Below are positions 7,822-15,175 of a DNA stretch of 16,493 nucleotides, one piece after another. Each line of letters starts with the position of its first letter. The first letter of the stretch is position 1. The position numbers were made by a program, and so were the translations under genes. The DNA comes from an uncultured Selenomonadaceae bacterium (GTDB taxonomy: Bacteria > Bacillota > Negativicutes > Selenomonadales > Selenomonadaceae), in the NCBI GenBank assembly GCA_905233325.1, contig CAJODU010000047.1, forward strand, positions 1-16,493, in the 5' to 3' direction. The notes below the pieces were generated by a model. That model was not told where the DNA came from and did not search any database. It saw only the letters and a program-made list of their open reading frames with translations.

Positions 7822-7880
7822 TTGCTGACAGCTCCCAAGGCTAAAGCCTAGGGCTTCCAATGCGCTTTGAGGTGATATTT

Positions 7881-8711
7881 ATGGAGAAAACTTTAAAGAC
7901 TGTGCTTACGATTGCCGGCAGTGATTCAAGCGGCGGTGCCGGTATTCAAGCTGATCTCAAGACAATGCTTGCCAACGGCGTTTATGGTATGTCGGCGATA
8001 ACTGCATTGACGGCACAGAATACTAAAGGCGTGACGGCGATTATGGACTCAACGCCGGATTTTCTGGCTGCCCAGCTTGACGCAGTGTTTACTGATATAT
8101 TCCCTGATGCCGTCAAAATAGGTATGGTCTCTTCGGCCGCATTGATTGAAGTGATCGGCGATAGGTTGACTCACTATAAAGCCAAAAATGTCGTTGTTGA
8201 TCCTGTTATGGTCTCAACGAGCGGCGCGAAACTCATTAACGACGACGCTGTAGATAAAATGACTTCCGTGCTGTTTCCTCTTGCCACCATTGTCACGCCC
8301 AACCTGTTTGAACTCGCAGCATTGACAAACAGATCGGCGACAGATTTAAAGATGAAGACTGATATGGAAGAGGCCGCCAAGATGATGTATGATAAATACC
8401 ACTGTGCAATACTCGCCAAGGGCGGCCATTTCCAAAATTCTTCTCTTGATCTTCTCTGCAGTGACAAGGGCTTTAGATGGTTCTATGGCAAGAGGGTGGA
8501 GACTAATAACACTCACGGCACCGGCTGTACGCTCTCTTCAGCTATAGCCTCAAACCTTGCTAAAGAGATGTCACTGGAAAAGGCTATTCATAAGGCAAAG
8601 ATGTATTTGACGGGAGCACTCTCTTCAGGGTTAAATCTCGGTCAAGGCAGTGGTCCTCTGGATCACGGCTACAAGATCAACCTTGCCTTAGCTATGGATA
8701 GTTTTACCTGA
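7881..8711 (+). CDS. thiD: Hydroxymethylpyrimidine/phosphomethylpyrimidine kinase
   Basis: ThiD phosphorylates HMP and then HMP-phosphate to HMP-pyrophosphate, the pyrimidine half of thiamine, or salvages HMP. It is a ribokinase-fold protein of 276 residues, the usual length. Signatures are AGSDSSGGAGIQADLK (12-27) for the pyrimidine site, VVVDPVM (104-110), TPNLFEL (139-145), AKGGH (179-183), and the anion-hole motif THGTGCTLSS (211-220) with the catalytic-site Cys216. I chose ATG at 7881 because GAGGTG lies at 7869-7874; the in-frame ATG at 7860 would add seven residues, has no binding site, and would place this site inside the gene. No TPP riboswitch is visible upstream. trkH starts 10 bases after the stop, so the two are probably co-transcribed, though their functions are unrelated. 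Confidence 0.94.
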   Translation: MEKTLKTVLTIAGSDSSGGAGIQADLKTMLANGVYGMSAITALTAQNTKGVTAIMDSTPDFLAAQLDAVFTDIFPDAVKIGMVSSAALIEVIGDRLTHYKAKNVVVDPVMVSTSGAKLINDDAVDKMTSVLFPLATIVTPNLFELAALTNRSATDLKMKTDMEEAAKMMYDKYHCAILAKGGHFQNSSLDLLCSDKGFRWFYGKRVETNNTHGTGCTLSSAIASNLAKEMSLEKAIHKAKMYLTGALSSGLNLGQGSGPLDHGYKINLALAMDSFT

Positions 8712-8721
8712 AATAATTCTG

Positions 8722-10182
8722 ATGAACAAAAGGTTAGTGTGTGCCCTGCTGGGGTATTTAACATTGTTTTGCGGTGCTGCTATGCTGCCGCCGTTAATAT
8801 TTGCCGCCTTAGCGGAGGAAGCAGGAGGCGTGTGGGCTTTCCTGCTCTCTATGTTCCTTTGCTTGGCGGCTACTTTTGAGTTGGAACGTTTCGGCGGCGT
8901 CAAGGGCAGGGATAATCTGGGCGTTCGTGAGGGTATTGCCATAACAGTTATCGGTTGGGCGTTGGTGTCTGTCCTCGGTGCGGCTCCTTACCTTGCAAGC
9001 GGACATTTGGGCTTGCTTGACAGTTTCGTTGAATCGGTCTCCGGCTTTTCCGGCACAGGTGCAACGGTCTTTGAAGATGTTGAGATATTGCCGCGCAGTA
9101 TCTTGATATGGCGCAGTTTGTCTAATTGGGTCGGCGGATTGGGAATAGTTGTTATCTTCATGGCGATCCTGCCGCAATTCGGGCGTGGTGCTATGTACGT
9201 TATGAAGGCTGAAAGTACGGGACCGACTAAAGAGCGTCAAATGCCAAAGATCAGAGATAATGCCAAGGCTCTCTTTTTGATTTATGTGGTTTTGACTGTC
9301 CTCTGTGCGAGTGCCTACTATCTTTGCGGCCTCGATCTCTTTGCCGCCGTCAATCATGCTATGACGACAATAGCCACCGGCGGCTACGGTATATTCAACG
9401 GCACAGTTGAGGAATACGGCAACGGTTACCTTGAGCTTGCAATGACTTTTTTTATGATTATTTCCAGCGGCAGTTTTGCAATGTATGTTGTGGCCTTCCG
9501 CAGGGGTGGACATATCCTTCTTGAAAATACCGAATTTCGTACCTTCCTCAGCATTATCGGCGTTGCCATTGCGGTGATTACGGCTGATCTGTTCATTGAA
9601 GCGAATATGGATATATTGACTGCTGCTCAACAGGCGGGCTTTCACGTTGCCTCGCTTGCCTCAACGACAGGTTTTGTCGCGTCGGATTTCGATCAATGGC
9701 CGCCTCTGTCAAAAGCCTTTCTAATGATGACTATCTTTCTGGGCGGTTGTGCCGGCTCCACGGCGGGTGGGTTGAAGGTCGCAAGAATCGTACTCCTCTT
9801 CAAAATGCTCAACGTCATAGTTCAGCGAATAATCCACCCGCAGAGTGTGGCACATGTGAAGATGAACGGGCAAGCCGTAGATGATGATGTGGTATTAGGT
9901 GCGGCACGGTTCTTCTTCGCCATAGTCGTTATGGATATACTCTTTGCCTTTGTGATGATGATTGACGGAATTGATCTTGTAAATGCGGTGAGTGTGAGTA
10001 TCTCGACAATGGCAAGCGTGGGACCGGGTTTCGGTATTGAAGGAGCCACGAGCGGTTACAGTCTCCTGCCGCCTATGTCGAAATTTTTCGCTTGTATATT
10101 TATGTTTCTGTCAAGGCTTGAGGTATTTGTGATATTGGCGTTACTGTCGCCCTCATTCTGGCACAAATCAAAAAATTGGTAG
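8722..10182 (+). CDS. trkH: TrkH-family potassium uptake membrane subunit
   Basis: This is a 486-residue integral membrane protein of the Trk/Ktr/HKT superfamily, the ion-conducting subunit for K+ (or Na+-coupled K+) uptake. Four pore-loop filters with the conserved glycine are visible in order: SGFSGTGAT (107-115), IATGGYGI (217-224), LASTTGFVA (312-320) and MASVGPGFG (430-438). The conserved GGxGI after the first loop (138-142) and the GCAGSTAGG intramembrane-loop segment of the third repeat (342-350) fit TrkH. Hydrophobic segments cover most of the protein, beginning with the pair at about 5-30 and 36-52. No regulatory TrkA gene is in the window, so a partner must be encoded elsewhere. The start ATG lies 10 bases after the thiD stop and has no strong binding site, which suggests translation coupled to thiD. 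Confidence 0.93.
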   Translation: MNKRLVCALLGYLTLFCGAAMLPPLIFAALAEEAGGVWAFLLSMFLCLAATFELERFGGVKGRDNLGVREGIAITVIGWALVSVLGAAPYLASGHLGLLDSFVESVSGFSGTGATVFEDVEILPRSILIWRSLSNWVGGLGIVVIFMAILPQFGRGAMYVMKAESTGPTKERQMPKIRDNAKALFLIYVVLTVLCASAYYLCGLDLFAAVNHAMTTIATGGYGIFNGTVEEYGNGYLELAMTFFMIISSGSFAMYVVAFRRGGHILLENTEFRTFLSIIGVAIAVITADLFIEANMDILTAAQQAGFHVASLASTTGFVASDFDQWPPLSKAFLMMTIFLGGCAGSTAGGLKVARIVLLFKMLNVIVQRIIHPQSVAHVKMNGQAVDDDVVLGAARFFFAIVVMDILFAFVMMIDGIDLVNAVSVSISTMASVGPGFGIEGATSGYSLLPPMSKFFACIFMFLSRLEVFVILALLSPSFWHKSKNW

Positions 10183-10193
10183 GTGATTGAAAA

Positions 10194-11249
10194 ATGCTTG
10201 CTATTCGCCCGAAGTATTTCAGTCAATTCAAATGTGACGGCAAAAGCTGTGGAAGTCGTTGCTGCAAGGGTTGGAAAGTTGCCGTTGATGGAGCTGCCTA
10301 CTCCAAGTATTGCAGTATTGAGGACGCTGCAATCAAGCAAGATATTCTCTCTGAGATTGAACGCGATGAGAATCAGCGATACTTCATAAAGATGAAGGAA
10401 AATATGAATTGTGCCTTCCTTGATGATGATTATCTCTGCAAGATACAAAAGCAATGCGGGGAGGAATATTTGACAGCTATCTGCCATTCCTACCCGCGTG
10501 TTACTTATAAATTCGGTGAGGTGCTGGAGCAGTCCTTGACGTTGACTTGTCCGCTTGCAGCAAGGTTAATTCTCTTGTCAAAAGATTCTATGGATTTTGA
10601 GGAAGTGGAAACAGAGCCACCGCATGGACTCTTCGACTGGACAAATAAAATCTCCATTCCCATTGAAAAGGTGGTATCAATTCAAGCGACTTCCGTATCA
10701 ATACTTCAAGAAAGACATTTCGACTTCAATGAACGCCTGTTTAGGCTGTGTCTGTTCCTGCAAGACAAACCGCTTGACAGTAAAATCAATATAAACTTCA
10801 ACCTCAACCGCCACGTTGAAATAATGATTAATATCTTCTCAAAAATGTACAACGTTGAATTGAGTGAAGAGAAGGTGACAAATCTAAAAAATATGTGGAT
10901 TAAATATCACAAGATCATATTGCAGCGTCTGATGATTAATTACGCTCACATTTTTGAGAATTACCTTGTCAATGAATTTTTTATGCGTTGTTATCCGTTT
11001 GCCTTCAAAGGTGATCTTTGGAAGAATTGCAGGATATTTATCACGAGTTACAAATTTGTTGAGTTCGCTCTTGTCTTGACTGCAATATCAAAAAACGGCT
11101 TCGTCACCGTTGAGGAATTTTTAACGATGATCGATGCCGTCAATGAAAAACTAGACCACAGCCGCGGCGGTATGAAGTCTATTTGTGACTTTGCGGAAGA
11201 AGTCTGCAAAGTTGAAAAATTTTCTCAAATTATGCTCACGTTCAATTAA
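10194..11249 (+). CDS. fliB: FliB-like flagellin lysine-N-methylase (CxxC..CC family)
   Basis: The protein of 351 residues matches the FliB family (PF03692-type zinc/iron-cysteine cluster proteins). The N-terminal signature is a cluster of Cys14, Cys19, Cys23 and Cys24 in FKCDGKSCGSRCCKGW. Further cysteines at 73, 82, 88, 97 and 119 include the family block NCAFLDDDYLCKIQKQCGEEYL followed by ICHSYPR. FliB methylates lysines of flagellin in Salmonella, and I recall a [4Fe-4S]-dependent mechanism, which fits the many cysteines. The C-terminal half is helical without recognised motifs. AGGTG lies 9 bases before the ATG, and the gene starts 11 bases after trkH ends, so it looks like the last gene of that operon. 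No flagellar gene is in the window, so the substrate is inferred only; another protein could be the target. It converges on lpxI with 3 bases between the stop codons. Confidence 0.85.
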   Translation: MLAIRPKYFSQFKCDGKSCGSRCCKGWKVAVDGAAYSKYCSIEDAAIKQDILSEIERDENQRYFIKMKENMNCAFLDDDYLCKIQKQCGEEYLTAICHSYPRVTYKFGEVLEQSLTLTCPLAARLILLSKDSMDFEEVETEPPHGLFDWTNKISIPIEKVVSIQATSVSILQERHFDFNERLFRLCLFLQDKPLDSKININFNLNRHVEIMINIFSKMYNVELSEEKVTNLKNMWIKYHKIILQRLMINYAHIFENYLVNEFFMRCYPFAFKGDLWKNCRIFITSYKFVEFALVLTAISKNGFVTVEEFLTMIDAVNEKLDHSRGGMKSICDFAEEVCKVEKFSQIMLTFN

Positions 11250-11252
11250 CAA

Positions 11253-12056
11253 TTACCAAGCTACTATAGAAATACCCTTCTCTTCAGCGAGGGCAACCGT
11301 TTTTTCACGATCAACCAGCAGGGTTTTGCCGGCTTCTATCACCAACGCCGTCGCTCCTGCCTCAGCCATAACCTCAATGGTGCGAAGACCAACAGTCGGC
11401 ACATCAAAGCGGTTGTCTTGCTTGGGCTTGGAGACTTTAGCAACGACAGCACCGCCATTTGCAAGCTGTCCGCCGCGAATAATACAAGCATCTGTACCTT
11501 CAATCGCCTCAAGTGCCATAACCGCACGACTCTTGATAACGACTGTCTGACCTATATCCAGACGCCCCAACTCTTTAGCTATCATCAGACCGAACTCTAA
11601 GTCCGTACTTTCTTCAGGTGTAGGCTCGCGTTGAGTGATTGTTCCGCGATGAGGCATTAACCTTCTGATAAGTGACGTCTGATCAAAGGTCTCCATACCT
11701 TCCTTGGCAAGTTCATTCACAAAAGCCAGCATTATAGTATCATCACTTCTGTTTGGCAATGACATTATAAGCTGCAACATTCTGGCATCAGGCACTACTC
11801 CGCCACTATACAGCAATTCCTTTGTAACCTTACCTATCATTGTAATTTTATGTATATCTTTAGATTTAAGATAGTTTAAAATTGCGTCAAGTTGCCCGAC
11901 ACTTATACTTTGAAAATCTGCCGAGTATTCAGCTATTTGAGGATCCGTCGCCGGCAAAAGCCCCACAGCATAGACCTCATAGCCTAATTGTTTCGCAGAT
12001 TTAGCAGATTCAACAGGCAATCTTCCTGCCCCTGCCAAAATTCCAATTTTTTCCAT
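11253..12056 (-). CDS. lpxI: UDP-2,3-diacylglucosamine diphosphatase LpxI
   Basis: LpxI (DUF1009) hydrolyses UDP-2,3-diacylglucosamine to lipid X, the fourth step of lipid A synthesis, replacing LpxH in many bacteria. The 267 residues match the usual length. The N-terminal domain starts with KIGILAGAGRLPVESA, and the C-terminal catalytic domain holds SRAVMALEAIEGTDACI and the signature NRFDVPTVGLRTI, where Asp218 corresponds to the catalytic Asp reported for the Caulobacter enzyme (Asp225, from memory). Its presence shows that the cell has an LPS outer membrane, which within otherwise Firmicutes-like DNA points to the Negativicutes. It has its own promoter at 12107-12135, giving a leader of about 44 bases; the binding site (AAAGAG, well upstream) is weak. 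No other lpx gene is adjacent. Confidence 0.95.
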   Translation of the reverse strand: MEKIGILAGAGRLPVESAKSAKQLGYEVYAVGLLPATDPQIAEYSADFQSISVGQLDAILNYLKSKDIHKITMIGKVTKELLYSGGVVPDARMLQLIMSLPNRSDDTIMLAFVNELAKEGMETFDQTSLIRRLMPHRGTITQREPTPEESTDLEFGLMIAKELGRLDIGQTVVIKSRAVMALEAIEGTDACIIRGGQLANGGAVVAKVSKPKQDNRFDVPTVGLRTIEVMAEAGATALVIEAGKTLLVDREKTVALAEEKGISIVAW

Positions 12057-12106
12057 AAGTTTTTTTACACTTTCTCTTTAGTAATGATATTATCAAAAAC
12101 AGTTAT

Positions 12107-12135
12107 ATTCTATAATTTTTAGATAATATTGTCAA
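12107..12135 (-). promoter_or_regulatory. Promoter of lpxI
   Basis: On the minus strand TTGACA (12135-12130) is a perfect -35, followed by a 17-base spacer and TAGAAT (12112-12107), a 5/6 match to the -10 consensus. Transcription would start near 12100, about 44 bases before the lpxI ATG. This makes lpxI independent of pyrC upstream, although no clear pyrC terminator is seen. Confidence 0.65.
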
Positions 12136-12188
12136 TGGTTATTTTTTTCCGCTTGTGCTGCTTAAAGCCTTGACCACTCAATAATTTG

Positions 12189-13547
12189 TTAATCCACTTT
12201 TTTGAGACTGATTTTTGTTTGATTAGTTTCAATGAGGCGGCCGTTGACGATTGTACCGACGGCACGCCCTTTTAATTTGCGCCCGACAAATGGAGAATGA
12301 GAGCCGCGTGTATAGAAATCTTTAGCGTCCACTGTCCACTCCAAGTTAGGATCGATGATAGTAATATCGGCGTTATTATTAACCGCCAGTGATCCGCCTT
12401 CAAGACTGAAAATCCTTGCCGGCTCACTCGTCATTTTGGCAATCAATGTCTTAATATCAATCTTGCCCGTGAGATACAATTCAGTCAACAGTACACCCAA
12501 AGAAGTCTCAAGTCCCGGAAAACCACTCGGTGCATAGATATATTCGCGATCTTTTTCTTCGGGGGCGTGAGGTGAATGATCAGTGACGATGATGTCGATA
12601 GTCCCGTCAAGCAGACCCTCAAGACAGGCAGTAATATCCTTCTTGCTCCTGAGTGGAGGATTTATCTTAGTGGAGGAATCGGCAGGATCCACCAAATCAT
12701 CAGTCATTGTCAAATGCTGCGGCGTAACTTCTGCAGTGACCTTGACGCCGCGTTTCTTGGCTTGGCGGACAATATCAACGGCGACGGCACTGGAAATGTG
12801 GGCAATGTGCACTCTGCCGCCGGTATATTCAGCCAAAAGTACATCACGAGCGACGGCAATATCTTCAGCAACCGTCGGGCGACCCTTCAAACCGAGCATG
12901 GCACTCCTCGTGCCTTCATTCATCACACCGCCTTCACAAAGCGTTGTCTCTTCCTCATGGCAGATAATCACCTTGTTAAAGGTCTGCAGATAATCCAGGG
13001 CGTTGAGGAAGACACGGGCATTGCTGTCGAAGTGACCGTCATCAGAGAAAGCCGCCGCACCCTCTGCAGACATATCACCGACTTCAGCAAGCTCTAAACC
13101 CTTCTGCCCCTTGGTGAGGGCTCCTATTATCTCAATGTTGATGATTCCGACGTCCTCGGCGCGTTTTTTCATTGATCTGACGAGGGCAGCGGTATCAATA
13201 ACAGGTGAAGTATTAGGCATGGTTGCCACTCTTGTGAAACCGCCTGCCGCCGCAGCCATTGAACCGCTCAAAAAGTCCTCTTTGGCCTCCTGCCCCGGTT
13301 CACGGAAGTGAACATGCATATCAATCAGTCCGGGTGCAACGATCTTTCCTGTCGCGTCAATCTCATCGTGTGCCTCAATATTTTCTATCTCACCAACTGC
13401 AGCAATCTTGCCGTCAACAATCAGTACATCGGCAATCTTGTCAACATTATTTGCGGGATCAATCACTCTGCCGCCGCGAATCAAGAGAGAATGAGATATT
13501 GCAGATTTAATCTTCTCCACTTGTACATCATGATTCATTTTATCCAT
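12189..13547 (-). CDS. pyrC: Dihydroorotase, class I, with short N-terminal extension
   Basis: PyrC cyclises N-carbamoyl-aspartate to dihydroorotate in pyrimidine synthesis. The 452-residue protein is a class I amidohydrolase: metal ligands His78 and His80 in DMHVHFREPG, MPNTSP (110-115), bridging aspartate in FSDDGH (168-172), His197 in ICHEE, His250 in HIAHIS, and the catalytic Asp323 in VTDHSPH. The flexible loop with GFPGLE is at 342-347. The start ATG overlaps the upstream stop (TAATG), with GAAGAGG 7 bases before it, which supports translational coupling. This adds about 20 residues before the usual LLIRGGRVIDP beginning; the family is normally nearer 430. A later GTG or TTG start is possible but has no better binding site. 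No other pyr gene and no PyrR-type leader was seen. Confidence 0.95.
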   Translation of the reverse strand: MDKMNHDVQVEKIKSAISHSLLIRGGRVIDPANNVDKIADVLIVDGKIAAVGEIENIEAHDEIDATGKIVAPGLIDMHVHFREPGQEAKEDFLSGSMAAAAGGFTRVATMPNTSPVIDTAALVRSMKKRAEDVGIINIEIIGALTKGQKGLELAEVGDMSAEGAAAFSDDGHFDSNARVFLNALDYLQTFNKVIICHEEETTLCEGGVMNEGTRSAMLGLKGRPTVAEDIAVARDVLLAEYTGGRVHIAHISSAVAVDIVRQAKKRGVKVTAEVTPQHLTMTDDLVDPADSSTKINPPLRSKKDITACLEGLLDGTIDIIVTDHSPHAPEEKDREYIYAPSGFPGLETSLGVLLTELYLTGKIDIKTLIAKMTSEPARIFSLEGGSLAVNNNADITIIDPNLEWTVDAKDFYTRGSHSPFVGRKLKGRAVGTIVNGRLIETNQTKISLKKVD

Positions 13548-14227
13548 TAGCTTGCCTCTTCTCTAATTTTTTTGAGTTGATTTGAAAGATTTTGCTCCAG
13601 CTTTTCTTCCAATTCCTTGAGATCTTCCGAGTCAAAATCATAAATGACGGTAGGAGCTCCGTTTATACGTGCCTCACTGCCGAAATTATCACTGAAAATA
13701 TTGTAGAATATTGCCAGATCACTGTTTATGGTAAAGTCACAATAGTTGATAATGACAAATGAGCCGTTTGTAACTTCCAAATATTTTTTGGGATTGAAGT
13801 AGAGCTCAAAGCCTTCTATATCAGAAGGCAGACTCTCTGCATACTTCCAAGCGGGTATTTTTTTCTGCTCAACGAATACATTTTGAGTACCGTCAAAATC
13901 CTTTATGGATTTAAGTATATTTTCCAGCTCAGGTTGAAATTTCTCAACGAAAATATTTGCCTTATCCGTGAAATACTCAGTCAGACAAAACTCATTCAAA
14001 CCGAACTTAACCAGTACCCTGTATTCATTTGTGTCAGCATGATAATAACCCCTAAGCCCTCTATGTGTACTATCATCAAAATAGCCGAATATCTCAAAAG
14101 TATTGCCGTCTTCACTGAAGTATTTATTCAGTTTGAAGTTGTAAATTTCATCTTTCAGATCATTAAAGAAACTTTGCTCACTGATCTCTGTTTCTATCTG
14201 CTGCTTTATCTCAGGCAGCATCATCAT
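13547..14227 (-). CDS. Conserved-looking hypothetical protein, acidic, function unknown
   Basis: I do not recognise this 226-residue protein. It has no signal peptide or membrane segment. It is acidic and aromatic-rich, with alternating beta-like stretches (TFEIFGYFDDS, YRVLVKFGLNEFCLTEYF, SFVIINYCDFTI) and a charged helical C-terminus (DLKELEEKLEQNLSNQLKKIREEAS) that may form a coiled coil. Coding quality is supported by its position: GAGGTGA overlaps the stop of the TIM-barrel gene, and its own TAA overlaps the pyrC ATG. The 5' end reads TTG-ATG-ATG-ATG; with GAGG at 14237-14234, the ATG at 14227 (6 bases) or 14224 (9 bases) is the most likely start. It sits between two sugar-isomerase-like genes and pyrC in a tightly coupled run, which hints at, but does not prove, a shared role with the TIM-barrel proteins. 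Confidence 0.75.
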   Translation of the reverse strand: MMMLPEIKQQIETEISEQSFFNDLKDEIYNFKLNKYFSEDGNTFEIFGYFDDSTHRGLRGYYHADTNEYRVLVKFGLNEFCLTEYFTDKANIFVEKFQPELENILKSIKDFDGTQNVFVEQKKIPAWKYAESLPSDIEGFELYFNPKKYLEVTNGSFVIINYCDFTINSDLAIFYNIFSDNFGSEARINGAPTVIYDFDSEDLKELEEKLEQNLSNQLKKIREEAS

Positions 14228-14230
14228 CAA

Positions 14231-15175
14231 TCACCTCGTTTTTGAAATCTCACTGCTGAAATATTTGCCTATATTTGCGATCATCTCAATAGCAGACCTC
14301 TTTAACTCCGGCGGAAACGAATTGAGTACCGGCCCGGTCTCAAAATTCAGTACACCGTCAAATTTAATCTTGCGAAGTCCCTCAATAAATCCTGCCCAAT
14401 CGGTAGAAGTATGATTCTCTCTTGCTCTGGAGAAGGTAAACGGTATCTGGTGGAGGTCTCTTACTCCGTCGTTATCGTGAATGTGCAGGACTTTTAATCT
14501 GTTACCGAGAGTGGTGATGAATCTTTCAAAATCAAAACCAAGCAGATTAGCATGGCCGGTATCAAAGCAAAATCCCACTACTTCAGCCTTATATTTATCA
14601 TTGAGGCGATCTATCCTCTCCGCCGCCTTTCGAGCATTGCAGCAAGGGCCTTCTATAATATGTGCTCCTACATTTTCGTAAATATTTTCAATACAAACAA
14701 CAATGCCAAGCTCTTTGAGTTGAGGAGCAATACTATTAATGAAACCTTCGGTGTACTGCCACTCCGCCTCCTCTGATCCAAGATATTTAGCCAGCTTGAA
14801 ACCGTGAATAACTATATACTTACATTCCAAAAATGAGCACACCTGCAAACTCTTTGGTGCAACATTTTTCATTAGATAATCATTAAAAGCCGTATCAGCT
14901 TTGGGAATGTACATAGGGTAGGGCATATGCATTTGATGAATAGCTATACCTGCGGATTTTGCGGCGAATTTATGAGGCATAAAATATTTTTCTAAATCTG
15001 ATGTGGATTTATCAAAGAAGTCATTAAGCCTTCCTCTGTAAATATCTTTATTAGACAGATAGCTGTGAAGGCTGAAATCCACGCAGTCAAAACCTGCCTC
15101 ACGGAGCATATTGAAACCGACTTCAAGGCAGTTGTCCTCTATTGCATTTTGACTTTGCACTCCAATTTTAAGCAA
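14231..15175 (-). CDS. TIM-barrel sugar isomerase/epimerase-like protein (AP_endonuc_2 fold)
   Basis: The 314-residue protein belongs to the xylose-isomerase-like TIM barrels (sugar phosphate isomerase/epimerase, IolE or tagatose-epimerase type). The expected metal-binding residues are all present: Glu163 in VVCIENIYEN, Asp205 and His208 in FDTGHANLLG, His231 and His233 in LHIHDNDG, and Glu279 in LNFETG; His124 in YIVIHG and the HQMHMPYP strand also fit. The real substrate is unknown, and an endonuclease role is unlikely. The start is TTG at 15175 with GGAGG at 15188-15184, 8 bases away; the TTG directly follows the TGA stop of the upstream gene, which indicates translational coupling. It is a clear paralogue of the N-terminal domain of that upstream gene, sharing segments such as LGNRLK, DNDG and the FDG..SFP region, so the two proteins may work together. 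Confidence 0.85.
   Translation of the reverse strand: MLKIGVQSQNAIEDNCLEVGFNMLREAGFDCVDFSLHSYLSNKDIYRGRLNDFFDKSTSDLEKYFMPHKFAAKSAGIAIHQMHMPYPMYIPKADTAFNDYLMKNVAPKSLQVCSFLECKYIVIHGFKLAKYLGSEEAEWQYTEGFINSIAPQLKELGIVVCIENIYENVGAHIIEGPCCNARKAAERIDRLNDKYKAEVVGFCFDTGHANLLGFDFERFITTLGNRLKVLHIHDNDGVRDLHQIPFTFSRARENHTSTDWAGFIEGLRKIKFDGVLNFETGPVLNSFPPELKRSAIEMIANIGKYFSSEISKTR

Noticed and set aside
7838..7849. Inverted repeat AGGCT-AA-AGCCT between dapB and thiD as a terminator
   Set aside because: Only five base pairs with a two-base loop and no U-run after it; at most a weak structure.
7860..7880. Longer thiD start at ATG 7860
   Set aside because: No binding site before it, whereas GAGGTG is well placed for ATG 7881, and the added residues are not typical of ThiD.
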